From NCBI RefSeq assembly GCF_007004135.1, contig NZ_VJMG01000027.1:1-51788 (forward strand): 51,788 bases of DNA. Reading direction: 5' to 3'. This document shows, in pieces, positions 33,959 through 42,972 of this stretch. Every line of letters starts with the position of its first letter. The first letter of the stretch is position 1. The position numbers and the translations under genes were made by a program. Under the pieces are notes generated by a model, which was not told the DNA's origin, did not search any database, and worked only from the letters and a program-made list of their open reading frames with translations. Source of the DNA: Affinirhizobium straminoryzae (GTDB lineage: Bacteria > Pseudomonadota > Alphaproteobacteria > Rhizobiales > Rhizobiaceae).

Positions 33959-34160
33959 GGCATCTCCGGAATTGATTGTGCGCCCAGCAACCCGCAAGAC
34001 GTCGCTTCGGTTCCATCGTCGGAGCGGTTGGTAATGGTGTAGAAGCGGCAGGTGAAGGACTTGCACCGGCAGACCGCCCTTCTCGCTGGTCCATGCATCG
34101 TTTTTCGCAAGTCCGGTACGGGCGTGCCGGCTTCAATGGGCAGACAGGACGACGACCCGC

Positions 34161-34928
34161 ATGCAATGGCAGGATGAAGGCATCATCATCGGGGTGCGGC
34201 GTCACGGCGAAACGAGCGTGGTGGCCGAACTGATGACGCGCCAGCGCGGCCGCCATATGGGCATGGTGCGCGGCGGTCGCTCGCGCAGCATGCAGCCGCT
34301 GCTGCAGGCCGGCAATCGCGTCGATGCCGTCTGGCGCGCTCGCCTTGATGAGCATCTCGGCGATTTCCGGCTGGAGCCCCTGCATCTCCGCGCGGCACGG
34401 CTGATGGAAAACGCCACCTCCGTCTACGGCGTGCAGGCCATGGGCGCCCTGCTGCGGCTACTTCCCGAGCGCGATCCGCATCCGCATCTGTTCGAAGCGC
34501 TGGACGTGATCCTCGACCATATGGACGATCCGGCCGGCGCCGGCGAACTCTTCGTGCGCTTCGAGCTTGCGGTGCTGAACGATTTGGGCTTCGGGCTCGA
34601 TCTCACCGCCTGTGCGGCGACCGGCACTTCGGAGGATCTCGTCTATGTCTCGCCGAAAAGCGGGCGGGCGGTCTGCCGCACGGCCGGCGCTCCCTATGCC
34701 GACCGTCTGCTCACGCTGCCAGCCTTTCTGGTCGCGCCAAGTTCGCAACGACTCGACCGCCATGCGCTGGCCTCGGCCTTCCGTCTCAGCGGCTTCTTCC
34801 TCCATCGCCATGTCTATGAGCCGCGCGGCATCAGCGAAAATGCCGCACGCGATGGTTTCATCACGGCCGCCCTGAAGGCGCTGGACCGGCTGGAAGCCTC
34901 CCGAGATGGCGGGCAGGGGGCGTCGTAG
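34161..34928 (+). CDS. recO: DNA repair protein RecO
   Basis: This 255-aa recombination mediator helps to load RecA on single-stranded DNA coated with SSB. The N-terminal OB fold starts [19 protein letters not shown] and continues through [20 protein letters not shown]; a helical region and the C-terminal part with [12 protein letters not shown] and [14 protein letters not shown] follow. The zinc site of some RecO proteins is reduced. Length is normal. It is the last gene of the conserved acpS-to-recO run, converging on an MFS gene 9 bp away. Confidence 0.94.
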   Translation: MQWQDEGIIIGVRRHGETSVVAELMTRQRGRHMGMVRGGRSRSMQPLLQAGNRVDAVWRARLDEHLGDFRLEPLHLRAARLMENATSVYGVQAMGALLRLLPERDPHPHLFEALDVILDHMDDPAGAGELFVRFELAVLNDLGFGLDLTACAATGTSEDLVYVSPKSGRAVCRTAGAPYADRLLTLPAFLVAPSSQRLDRHALASAFRLSGFFLHRHVYEPRGISENAARDGFITAALKALDRLEASRDGGQGAS

Positions 34929-34937
34929 CAGACGTCC

Positions 34938-36152
34938 TCAGGCTGCGAGGGCGCGCTCGACCGGGCGTTCCCGGATCGGCCAGTGAACGATCGCGGCAAA
35001 CAGGCCAAGTGCGACACCCAGCCACCAGACCGGACCATAGGTGCCGAAATGGTCATAGAGGTAGCCGCCCAGCCACACGCCGAGAAAAGAGCCGATCTGG
35101 TGCGAGAGGAACACCACCCCGCCCAGCATGCCGAGATGGCGCGTGCCGAACATGATCGCGACCAGCGCATTGGTGGGCGGCACGGTGGAGAGCCACAAGA
35201 GACCCATCACCACCGCAAAGAGAATGACGGAGGTCGGGGTCTGCGGAAACAGCAGGAAGGCCGTGACGGCGATCGAGCGGCCGACATAGATCAGGGCGAG
35301 AAAGTAGGGCTTGGAATAGCGCTGGGCGATGACGCCGGCGGCCAGCGAGCCAAGGATGTTGAAGAAGCCGATACAGGCCATGGCGATCACCGCATAGCGC
35401 GCATCGATGCCGATATCGCCGAGATAGGCCGGGAAGTGCGCGGTGATGAAGGCCACCTGGAAGCCGCACACGAAGAAGCCGCTGGTCAGCAGCAGATAGC
35501 TTCTGTGGCCGAGCGCTTCGCGCAGCGCCGCGCCCGCGCTCTGCTGGAACTGCCCCTGCGACTGGCTGCCGGAGGAGGCATTGCCGCGCAAGGGAAGGGC
35601 CAGCAGCGGCACCGCCAGCATCATGGCGCCCATGATGGTCAGGCTGTCGGACCAGCCATAGAGGGTGATCAGCGTCTGGCTGACCGGCGCAAACAGGAAC
35701 ATGCCGGCCGAACCTGCTGCGGTACCGATGCCAAACGCCATGGAGCGCTGCTGCGGCGTGACATGCCGGGCAAAGGCCGAGAGCACGACGCTGAACGAAC
35801 CCGCGCCGACCGCCATGCCGGTCAGAAGGCCACCTCCCACATGCAGCCACAGCGGCGCTGCGGCATGCGCCATCACGAAGAGGCCGAGCGCATAGAGGAG
35901 GCCGGACAGCACCAGCACGCGGCCGGTGCCATGCTTGTCGGCCAGCGCACCGAAGAAAGGCTGGCTGAGACCCCAGAACAGGTTCTGCAGCGCCATGGCA
36001 AGTCCGAATGTCGAGCGCTCCCAGCCGGTATCCATCAGCATCGGCAGCAGGAAGAACCCCATGGCCGAGCGCGGCCCGAAGACCAGCAGCACGATCATGG
36101 AGCCGCTGGCAATGATCAGCCACGGCATGGGTGGTGCGGTCTTCGCGGACAT
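34938..36152 (-). CDS. MFS transporter
   Basis: This 404-aa protein has about 12 membrane helices in two halves, joined by a loop near 200-215 (RGNASSGSQSQGQFQQSAG). It has GFFLLPML and the loop 2-3 motif GALADKHGTGRVLVLSG, both typical of the major facilitator superfamily. Its second half resembles oxalate/formate or monocarboxylate-type carriers, but the substrate is unknown. GAGGGAGG lies just before the ATG at 36152, which is preferred over ATG 36206. Confidence 0.85.
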   Translation of the reverse strand: MSAKTAPPMPWLIIASGSMIVLLVFGPRSAMGFFLLPMLMDTGWERSTFGLAMALQNLFWGLSQPFFGALADKHGTGRVLVLSGLLYALGLFVMAHAAAPLWLHVGGGLLTGMAVGAGSFSVVLSAFARHVTPQQRSMAFGIGTAAGSAGMFLFAPVSQTLITLYGWSDSLTIMGAMMLAVPLLALPLRGNASSGSQSQGQFQQSAGAALREALGHRSYLLLTSGFFVCGFQVAFITAHFPAYLGDIGIDARYAVIAMACIGFFNILGSLAAGVIAQRYSKPYFLALIYVGRSIAVTAFLLFPQTPTSVILFAVVMGLLWLSTVPPTNALVAIMFGTRHLGMLGGVVFLSHQIGSFLGVWLGGYLYDHFGTYGPVWWLGVALGLFAAIVHWPIRERPVERALAA

Positions 36153-36262
36153 GATGGCCTCCCTCGTCTGTTCGAACGAGAATAAACCAGCACTTTCGCA
36201 AGCCAAGCGTGTTTTGCTGTTCTATCGATGAGGGAAATTGATGAATGTTTATTCTATTGCCC

Positions 36263-36288
36263 GCGACGGAGCCGTTCGTCTCCGCCGC
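36263..36288 (-). terminator. hairpin downstream of the flagellin gene
   Basis: GCGACGGAG (36263-36271) pairs with CTCCGCCGC (36280-36288), with one wobble. It lies 24 bp beyond the flagellin stop codon on the minus strand. It has no T-run of note. Confidence 0.4.
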
Positions 36289-36311
36289 GTTCACTCAAGA
36301 GCGGGTGAGCG

Positions 36312-37286
36312 CTATCGGAACAGCGACAGGATGTTCTGTTGTGAATTGTTGGCGATGGAGAGTGCCTGGGTGGCCAGCTGCTGCTGGGTGGTCAGCGCCT
36401 TGAGCCGGGTCGCCTCCTCGTCCATGTCGGCATCGACAAGCGTGCTGATGCCGCCCTTCATCCAGTCGCGCAGTTTCGACACGTAATCGAGCTGCAGGTC
36501 GACGCGTGACTGCACCGAACCGATATTGGCGCCGGCATCGGCCATCATCTGCAGCATGTCGTCCACGACCGAAATCATGTCGTCCAGCTGGCTGTCGGTG
36601 GTGTTCTTGCCAATGCCGATTTCAATCGCCGAGGCGCTGGTGTTGCTCTGATTGGCGATCAGCACATAGTTGTTTGCGGCGCCCACATTGGTGGCGAACT
36701 GCGTGCTGGTGAAGATGCCGGCGCCGCCATTGGTGCTGGTTGAGCGGTTGTCGACCAGCGCCGTCACCGTGCCGTCGCTGGAGACGAGGTCGAGGGTGAT
36801 CGTTTCCATGAAGACGCTGCGATCGATGTTGCGGTAGAAAGAGGCGGCCACCTTGGCCGTTGTATCGCTGCCGTCGCTGATCTTCAGCCAGTTGACGCCG
36901 TTGAAGCTCGCAGCATCGGTGATGGAGACGAGCTGCTGCTTCAGCTGCGTGATTTCCTTGTTCACCTTCTCCTTGTCGACGCCCGGCTGGCGCGCGGCGA
37001 TCAGCTTGGACTTTATCTCGTCCACCACGTCGATCGAGGAATCGAGACCGGCATAGGCGGTGTCGGCGGTGGCCGCTCCAAGATTCATGGCATCCTGCAC
37101 GGCAGAGAGTGCCTTGTCGTCGGATCGCATCGTCGTTGCGATCGACCAGTAGGCGGCATTCTGCGAGGACTGTCCCACCCGCAACCCGCTCGCCATGCGC
37201 TCCTGGGTCACTTCCAGATGCGTGGTGACATCGCGCAGGGTCTTCAGGGCCACCATGGCGCCTGTGTTCGTGATGATACTCGTCAT
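36312..37286 (-). CDS. flagellin
   Basis: This 324-aa flagellin is the filament subunit, secreted through the flagellar type III apparatus. The conserved N-terminal D0/D1 part is TNTGAMVALKTLRDV, then RMASGLRVGQSSQNAAYWSI and TMRSDDKALSAVQDAMNLG. The conserved C-terminal part runs from GSVQSRVDLQLDYVSKL to QQLATQALSIANNSQQNILSLFR. A short variable D2/D3-like middle (about 130-215) is rich in T, S and N. It stands alone: no other flagellar gene lies within the window. GAG lies 7 bp before the ATG. Many rhizobia have several flagellins, so this may be a minor or extra subunit. Confidence 0.93.
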   Translation of the reverse strand: MTSIITNTGAMVALKTLRDVTTHLEVTQERMASGLRVGQSSQNAAYWSIATTMRSDDKALSAVQDAMNLGAATADTAYAGLDSSIDVVDEIKSKLIAARQPGVDKEKVNKEITQLKQQLVSITDAASFNGVNWLKISDGSDTTAKVAASFYRNIDRSVFMETITLDLVSSDGTVTALVDNRSTSTNGGAGIFTSTQFATNVGAANNYVLIANQSNTSASAIEIGIGKNTTDSQLDDMISVVDDMLQMMADAGANIGSVQSRVDLQLDYVSKLRDWMKGGISTLVDADMDEEATRLKALTTQQQLATQALSIANNSQQNILSLFR

Positions 37287-37400
37287 ACCAAAACTCTACT
37301 GTACAAACACTCGAACGGATGCGGCGTTGCGGAAGGTAAGCGTATGGTTAATGTTTCCATAACGCCGCTATGACGTTATTGATACATAAGTAACCTTAAT

Positions 37401-37416
37401 GCTCACTTAAGTGGGC
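37401..37416. promoter_or_regulatory. palindrome upstream of the flagellin gene
   Basis: CACTTAAGTG (37404-37413) is perfectly palindromic, and the symmetry extends to 37401-37416 with one mismatch. It is 118 bp upstream of the flagellin start, in an AT-rich stretch. Confidence 0.35.
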
Positions 37417-37488
37417 TCCGCAAGTTTTACGTATTTCCGATAGGGGTCTGCACTCGCCGACGGGCGCCGGCAACCGGAGCAGGGGGTG

Positions 37489-38394
37489 TCAGGCCTGACC
37501 GTTTGCCGCCCGTGCGCGGGCAAGGCGGCTTTCGCGCCAGATGGTGAAGAAGCCGGCGCCGATGACGAGAAGGGCTCCCAGCAGCATGTTGGCGGTCAGC
37601 ACCTCGCCATAGATCAGAACGCCGAGCAGGCAGACGAGAACCACCTGGACATAGCCGATCTGCTGCACGGTCACGGCATCGACAAGGTCATAGGCACGGA
37701 TGAGAAGGTAGTGCCCGCTCATGCCGGTGCAGCAAAGCGCGGCCATCCAGATCCAGTCCACCGGCGCCATGCTCGTCCAGTAGAAGGGACCGATGAGGGT
37801 GATTGCCACGGCGCCGGCAATGCCGGTGTAGAAGAAGCTGGTGGTGGAGGAATCCACCCGGCCGGCAAGGCGTGTCGTGATAGCGTAAAGAGCGAAGATC
37901 GAGGATCCGGCAATCGGCAGCAGCAGTTCCAGCTTCAGCGAGGCCGTCGTCGGGTTGATGATCATCAGCACGCCGAACAGGCCGACGCAGATCGCCGTCC
38001 AGCGTCGCCAGCCCACCTTTTCGCCGAGCAGCGGCACGGACATGGCCGCAACGAACAGCGGCGTGGCGGCAAAGATTGACTGGGTGTGCGACAGGCCGAC
38101 CAGCGCGAAGGAATAGACGGCAACGACGATCTGGATCACGAGGATCACGCCGCGAAAGATCTGCAGCAGCGGCTGGCTGGTGCGCGCTGCCCCGAGAATG
38201 CCACCGCTGCTCCTTGCCGTCAGCGCCAGCACGAACAGGGCAAAGGCCCAGAAGCGGATCATCGTCACGAAGATCGGCGGATAGAGCGTGCCGAGATGCT
38301 TCGAGATCACGTCCTGCCCGGCAAAGATGGTGACGGCCGACAGGGCAAAGACGAGGCCGCGGGTTTTTCCGGCGCTTTTTCCGGTCATGGACAT
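37489..38394 (-). CDS. EamA/DMT-family transporter
   Basis: This 301-aa inner-membrane protein has ten predicted helices in two EamA repeats. The first spans about 10-140 (with GQDVISKHLG, then QSIFAATPLFVA and PLLGEKVGWRRW), and the second about 150-285 (with YAITTRLAG, QIGYVQVVLVCLLGVLIYGE and GALLVIGAG). Such carriers export metabolites or drugs. It lies 85 bp downstream of the MOSC gene on the same strand. ATG 38394 is used; ATG 38388 is equally possible. Confidence 0.85.
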   Translation of the reverse strand: MSMTGKSAGKTRGLVFALSAVTIFAGQDVISKHLGTLYPPIFVTMIRFWAFALFVLALTARSSGGILGAARTSQPLLQIFRGVILVIQIVVAVYSFALVGLSHTQSIFAATPLFVAAMSVPLLGEKVGWRRWTAICVGLFGVLMIINPTTASLKLELLLPIAGSSIFALYAITTRLAGRVDSSTTSFFYTGIAGAVAITLIGPFYWTSMAPVDWIWMAALCCTGMSGHYLLIRAYDLVDAVTVQQIGYVQVVLVCLLGVLIYGEVLTANMLLGALLVIGAGFFTIWRESRLARARAANGQA

Positions 38395-38479
38395 CTCGGA
38401 CAGGCTGCTCCGCCGGCAGAAGGGCGGTCAAGGAAAGGAAAAGCGTCCCGCAGGGCAAACGGCTGCGAGGCGCCCGATA

Positions 38480-39322
38480 TCAGCGGCGCTTGATCGACCA
38501 GGGGGCCCGCTCGCCCAGCACGCGGACGGGATCTCCGAGCGTCAGCGCGCCGGCGCCGACCGGCACGGCATTCCAGCCGAACAGAGGGCCGGGGACGCGC
38601 CGGTCCGCCGACATGCGGATGCGCCCCATGGCCGGCATCGGATTGGCGCCCTCGCGCGAGCCGGTCTGCTGGTCCTGCGTCGTCATGATGCAGCGGGCAC
38701 AGGGTTTCACCAGACGAAGCTCGACATCGCCGACCATGATCGCCGTCCAGCCATCCTCGGCCCAGGCCACGTCATGCTCCAGCACGATGTTGGGCCGGAA
38801 GCGCTCCATGCCGACGGGTGCTTCGCCATGGGCTGCCATATCCGCATTCAGCGCCGCCAGCGAGCCGGTGGTGGTGACCAGAACCTGATAGCCGTCGCCA
38901 AAGGCAACGGGCGAATCGGGGCCGGCCCATTCGGCACTCGCCATCCGACGCGCCTGCGCATCGAAATGCACGAGACGCACGGGGCGGCCGAGCCAGGCGG
39001 AGAGGGTGGCATTGGCCGCATCCTCCGCCACGGCGGCGCTGACGGTGGATTTCCAGACCACCACATCGCTGCGGCGCTGCGGATCGGGGACGCTGATCGC
39101 GAGGTCTTGCCCGTCCATGGCGATCGACAGGCCGTCATCGGTCGGCAGCACGGAAAGGCGAGCCAGCGCCGGCAGTTCGCGCTGGGTGATGAACTGCCCC
39201 TCCGGATCGGTCAGCATCCAGCGCCGGTCGCCGGCAAGGCCCATGGCATCGATCGGGCTTTCGGCCAGCGCAATGCCGCGCGCGCTTTTCATCGGATAGA
39301 TGGAGAGGGCCGCAAGGCGCAT
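38480..39322 (-). CDS. MOSC-domain protein (mARC/YcbX-like)
   Basis: This 280-aa protein has an N-terminal MOSC beta-barrel (LSIYPMKSARGIAL, GDRRWMLTD, FITQRELPALA) and a C-terminal MOSC domain (RFRPNIVLE, LRLVKPCARCIMTTQDQQTG, GWNAVPVGAG, LGDPVRVL). The cysteine in KPCARC matches the molybdenum ligand of YcbX/mARC enzymes, which reduce N-hydroxylated compounds. The ferredoxin domain of YcbX is absent, so a separate reductase would be needed. GAGG lies 9 bp before the ATG, inside the end of the HD gene, 9 bp away, so the two are co-transcribed. Confidence 0.87.
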   Translation of the reverse strand: MRLAALSIYPMKSARGIALAESPIDAMGLAGDRRWMLTDPEGQFITQRELPALARLSVLPTDDGLSIAMDGQDLAISVPDPQRRSDVVVWKSTVSAAVAEDAANATLSAWLGRPVRLVHFDAQARRMASAEWAGPDSPVAFGDGYQVLVTTTGSLAALNADMAAHGEAPVGMERFRPNIVLEHDVAWAEDGWTAIMVGDVELRLVKPCARCIMTTQDQQTGSREGANPMPAMGRIRMSADRRVPGPLFGWNAVPVGAGALTLGDPVRVLGERAPWSIKRR

Positions 39323-39331
39323 GAAAATACC

Positions 39332-39985
39332 TCAGAGTTCGTCGAAGAAGAGATCGCGAAAATCGCTCAGCCGCTGGTGACGGTCTGCCGCCAGCCGCCG
39401 GCCCGACGCCGTCTGGAAACCGTCGGCAAGCTTCAGCAGCTTCAGGGCAAAGTGATCGATGGCATAGGCCCTGTCGTCAAGGTCACGGGCATGGCCTTGC
39501 GGATCGCCGAGGTGATAAAGTTTCGACCCCATGCGGGCGGCGGTGTAGAAGGTGCGGGCAATGCCGATCGCCCCAAGCGAATCCAGCCGGTCGGCATCCT
39601 GCAGGATCTTCGCCTCCAGCGTCTGCGGTTGAAGATTGGCGGAAAAGCTGTGGGTCAGGATGGCATGCGCCACCGCCTCCACCTTGGCCGCGTCCCAGCC
39701 GAGTGTCGTCAGCAGGCCGGCGGCCTTGTCCGCGGCAAGGCGGGAGGAGTGGGCCCGGTCCGGATGGTTCTTCGGCAGCGAGACGCAGTCATGCAGCAGC
39801 ACGGCGGCGGCCAGCACCTCGGCATCGCCGCCTTCCTCGGAAGCGATCTTCTGCGCATTGTGGAAGACGCGCAAGAGATGGGCAATGTCGTGGGCGCCGT
39901 CATCGCCCTCGACAGCATGCGGCAGAAGCGTTTCGGCAAGCGCCGCAAAGGGGGCAAAGGCGGCGCTCAAGGGGTCGTCGGTCAC
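39332..39985 (-). CDS. HD-domain phosphohydrolase
   Basis: This 217-aa protein belongs to the HD superfamily of metal-dependent phosphohydrolases (YedJ-like). It starts from a GTG at 39985 with GGAG upstream. Metal ligands are H32-D33 in AHDIAHLLRV, the HD pair at 65-66 in LLHDCV, and a late aspartate in ILQDADRLDSLG. The GTG overlaps the stop of the DUF2339 gene in a GTGA, so translation is coupled. The substrate, possibly a nucleotide, is not clear. Confidence 0.87.
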   Translation of the reverse strand: MTDDPLSAAFAPFAALAETLLPHAVEGDDGAHDIAHLLRVFHNAQKIASEEGGDAEVLAAAVLLHDCVSLPKNHPDRAHSSRLAADKAAGLLTTLGWDAAKVEAVAHAILTHSFSANLQPQTLEAKILQDADRLDSLGAIGIARTFYTAARMGSKLYHLGDPQGHARDLDDRAYAIDHFALKLLKLADGFQTASGRRLAADRHQRLSDFRDLFFDEL

Positions 39986-42726
39986 GATGGGTCTCCGGCA
40001 GGCGGGGCGGGTTGTCCCCCGGGGGAACGCGCGAGAATGCGCTGGTAGAACAGGCCGATTCCGATCAGCACGGCGCCGAGCCCGATGAAGGAGAGGGCGC
40101 GCAGAATGCCTTCCAGGTTTGCCATATCGATCAGGAACACCTTGCAGACCGCCATCAGCACCAGTCCCGCCGAGGCGAGACGCAGCCTGCGTGCATCGAG
40201 TCGGGAGCCGAGCGCAAGCAGGCCGACGCCGATGATCAGCCAGACCACGGAATAGGTGTAGGTTTCGCCGGCCGTGAAGCCTTTCCACAGGCCCATATGC
40301 TGGCCCTGCCAGAACCAGCGTACCGACAGTGTCGCCCATGCAAAGCCGAGCACTGCCGCGGTCAGCGAGAGCAATGCGACGTAGGCCTGGGGCCGCTTGC
40401 CCCGCGCATGAAGTGCAAGGCCGGCATAGGCGGCCGCCGGCAGCAGGTAGCCTGGCAGCAGCAGGTTGACCACCGGCCATGTGCCCGCATCCTCGTTGGT
40501 GAGGGCCGGGTTGAGGGCGACGAGATGGACGAACAGGGCGTTCAGCGCCGCCAGCACGCCCGCCAGCATGCTGCCATAACGGAAGCTGCGGCTGGGGCTC
40601 TTCAGGTCCAGCGTCATCAGGATGCCGGAAAGGCCGATCAGGAGCAGGGTGTAGAGCGACTGTTCGCCAAGCGTGGGTACCCGCGCATCGAGCGTGCCGC
40701 CGGTCATGGCATGGCGCACCAGAATGGATGCCGTCAGCAGGCCGGCCAGGGCCGCCAGCCCCTGCAGGACATTCAGCGCGCGCCGGCCCGGCCAGTGGCG
40801 AAGCCACCAGGCCGAGGCCGCCAGAAGGGCGGCGGGAATGCCATAGCCGGCGAGCAGCGCATTGAAGACGGGCGTCGTGCCGAGCCGGTCGGGGCCGACC
40901 ACGGTCGGCTCCCAGGCGATCCGGGCGCCGATCACCACGGCGGCTGCCACCATGGCCCAGGGCAGACCGCGCCAGGGGCGATGACGGGTGAGGAGCACGA
41001 AGAGGAATCCGAGTCCTGCCACCGACAGCGTGGTGGTGAGCCCGCGGGTCAGGGCATGCAGCGCGAAGGTCAGCGCGGCGAAGGCGCCGAGCACCAGCAG
41101 ATCGCGCGCCAGCGGCGGTCGCGCCATCATGCGGGATGTCCGCTCGGCGGACCAGAGCAGCGCCGCACCGAGTGCCAGCCCGTAAAGGCCGTAGAGCCCG
41201 TCGCCGCCCAGCCGGCCATGCGTGAAGAAGGTGACGGTGGCCAGCGTCACCGGCACGGCTGCGGCAAGCAGCGCCCAGAGGGCCGCAAGATCCGGATCCC
41301 GCTCGCCCTGCCGCCGGATGAAGAGGACGCCGCACAACGTGAAGATGGCGCCAAGGACGAGCGCTCCGGGCACCGTCGGCCCGATCGCGGCGAGAAGGGG
41401 TGTCGGGACGCCGAGTTCCGGGAGCGGGATTGTGGCCGCATCGGTCAGCGCGACGAGGCCTGTGCCGGTCACCGCAATCAGAGCCGCAAACAGGGCGGGC
41501 AGGGCACCCGCCCGGCGGCCCGCACCCAGCCCGGCCAGCGCGCCGGCCACCGCCACCAGCATCAGAACCGGATGCGCGGTCGAGGGGCCGGTGCTGCCCG
41601 TCAGTGTCAGCAGGCCGAGGAACACCGACAGGCCGGCCGAGAGCAGGATGCCGGCTGGCGGACGGGCAAGCAGGCGCCCGACGCGTCGCCAGGGATCGCG
41701 TGTGCCCTCGCCCTCGGCTGCATCGGTGTCGAGCAGGCGTCCCGGCCACAGAAAAGCGGTGCCGGCGACCAGCACCAGCAGCGCAAGGCCCGGCGGTACG
41801 GGGTCAAGCACATCCGTATTCAGCACATAGGCGATCACCCAGCCGGTGAGGCCGAGATTGGAAAGAACCGGCAGCCGGTGCCAGCGACGCAACCGCGCCG
41901 CCCCGGTCGACGCCAGCCAGACGAGGGCCAGAAAGCCGAAAAGGAAATCGATACGGGGCGCCTCGGAGGAGACGAGCGCCGGGGTGGCCAGCGATGCGGC
42001 AAGCCCGAGGCCGGCCAGCGCCTGTCCATGCAGCAGCGACAGCGCAAGCGTGCCGAGCGAGACGAGCGCCAGCAGCGCAAAGGCCGTGGTTTCCCCGATG
42101 AAGCCATAGAGACCATAGGCGGTGTAGACGGTGGCGATCAGTGTCACACAGCCCGCAGCGGTGAGCGCGCCGGGGATCATCGCATCGTTGCGCCTGCGGG
42201 TGGCGTCCGCTGCCGTTGCCGAGGCGGGCGCAATGTGCGGCAGCACGCGGCGGCGCAGCACCTCGCCGGCGAGCCCAAGACCAAGGCCGAACAGGCTTGC
42301 CAGAACAAGCCGGGCACCGGGGCCGAGCAGCCCGGCATCGATCGAATAGCGCACCAGGAAGATGCCGCCGAGCGCCAGTGCCAGCCCGCCGACCCAGACG
42401 CTCCACCGGGCGCCGAAGCGACTTTCGAAAGTTTCCCGCGCGGCGAAGGGGGTAGGTTCTTCGCCTTCCGCTTCATCCGGTTCGCTGTGTGCGGCCCGTG
42501 CCGCCTCCTCGACAGGAGGCGTGGCCGCAGGGCCGTCGGTCTCGTTTTCGGTCTCCGCTGCCGCCTCTTTCGTCTCCAATGCCGTCTGCGGCGCAGGGGT
42601 GCCCGCCTCGGCGAGCTGGCGGGTCAGGACATCGATCCTCTGTTCCAGCAGGCGGACTCGGGCCGAGAGGCGTCGGTGCGCAATCAGCAGCACCACAGGA
42701 AGCAGCAGGAGAAAGAGTTCGATCAT
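39982..42726 (-). CDS. DUF2339 large multi-pass membrane protein
   Basis: This is a 914-aa inner-membrane protein. It has a helix at the N-terminus (MIELFLLLLPVVLL), a coiled-coil-like stretch (LSARVRLLEQRIDVLTRQLAEA), an acidic proline/alanine-rich linker (about 45-105), then about 25 or more closely spaced hydrophobic helices to the end. The segment FESRFGARWSVWVGGLALALGG is the typical DUF2339 entry to the membrane region. No catalytic motif is seen and its function is unknown; relatives are sometimes linked to envelope integrity. The ATG at 42726 is preferred over an in-frame codon at 42912, whose extra 62 residues are unlike the family. Confidence 0.85.
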   Translation of the reverse strand: MIELFLLLLPVVLLIAHRRLSARVRLLEQRIDVLTRQLAEAGTPAPQTALETKEAAAETENETDGPAATPPVEEAARAAHSEPDEAEGEEPTPFAARETFESRFGARWSVWVGGLALALGGIFLVRYSIDAGLLGPGARLVLASLFGLGLGLAGEVLRRRVLPHIAPASATAADATRRRNDAMIPGALTAAGCVTLIATVYTAYGLYGFIGETTAFALLALVSLGTLALSLLHGQALAGLGLAASLATPALVSSEAPRIDFLFGFLALVWLASTGAARLRRWHRLPVLSNLGLTGWVIAYVLNTDVLDPVPPGLALLVLVAGTAFLWPGRLLDTDAAEGEGTRDPWRRVGRLLARPPAGILLSAGLSVFLGLLTLTGSTGPSTAHPVLMLVAVAGALAGLGAGRRAGALPALFAALIAVTGTGLVALTDAATIPLPELGVPTPLLAAIGPTVPGALVLGAIFTLCGVLFIRRQGERDPDLAALWALLAAAVPVTLATVTFFTHGRLGGDGLYGLYGLALGAALLWSAERTSRMMARPPLARDLLVLGAFAALTFALHALTRGLTTTLSVAGLGFLFVLLTRHRPWRGLPWAMVAAAVVIGARIAWEPTVVGPDRLGTTPVFNALLAGYGIPAALLAASAWWLRHWPGRRALNVLQGLAALAGLLTASILVRHAMTGGTLDARVPTLGEQSLYTLLLIGLSGILMTLDLKSPSRSFRYGSMLAGVLAALNALFVHLVALNPALTNEDAGTWPVVNLLLPGYLLPAAAYAGLALHARGKRPQAYVALLSLTAAVLGFAWATLSVRWFWQGQHMGLWKGFTAGETYTYSVVWLIIGVGLLALGSRLDARRLRLASAGLVLMAVCKVFLIDMANLEGILRALSFIGLGAVLIGIGLFYQRILARSPGGQPAPPAGDPS

Positions 42727-42803
42727 CGCGCACCCGACAGTGTGAAACACGCCCGTTATATTGGCTGGCATTCCGCAATGGAAAGATCGTGGTGCAGACG
42801 GGC

Positions 42804-42819
42804 TTGACCGGATGGTCAA
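42804..42819. promoter_or_regulatory. TTGACC-N4-GGTCAA inverted repeat
   Basis: Perfect 6-bp arms flank GGAT in the divergent spacer between the DUF2339 gene and the ABC importer. The size and symmetry suit a dimeric repressor or activator site, but no regulator is encoded next to it. Confidence 0.4.
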
Positions 42820-42863
42820 AGATTTGGCATGCGGCGACCAATTTGCGCGCACAGGGATATTTT

Positions 42864-42891
42864 TTGAGCAATAAATGTAAATGTCTATATT
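42864..42891 (+). promoter_or_regulatory. possible sigma70-type promoter of the ABC importer
   Basis: TTGAGC (42864-42869) and TATATT (42886-42891) are 16 bp apart in an AT-rich stretch 82 bp before the binding-protein start. An alternative TATAAA lies closer, near 42948. Confidence 0.35.
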
Positions 42892-42972
42892 GTGTGCAAT
42901 TTTGGCTTGCATCGCCGCGGCGGATTGGTTTTGATGAGCCCTGTCTTATAAAATCCAGGGGGAAACCAAGAC

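Noticed and set aside
39703..42807. Very long plus-strand open frame (1034 codons) opposite the DUF2339 gene
   Set aside because: It mirrors a high-GC membrane-protein gene; its product is Q/R/G-rich low complexity with no family pattern. The minus-strand gene has helices, family motifs and coupled neighbours.
42727..42972. Thiamin-pyrophosphate riboswitch upstream of the THI5-like binding protein
   Set aside because: No CTGAGA THI-box core was found in the leader.
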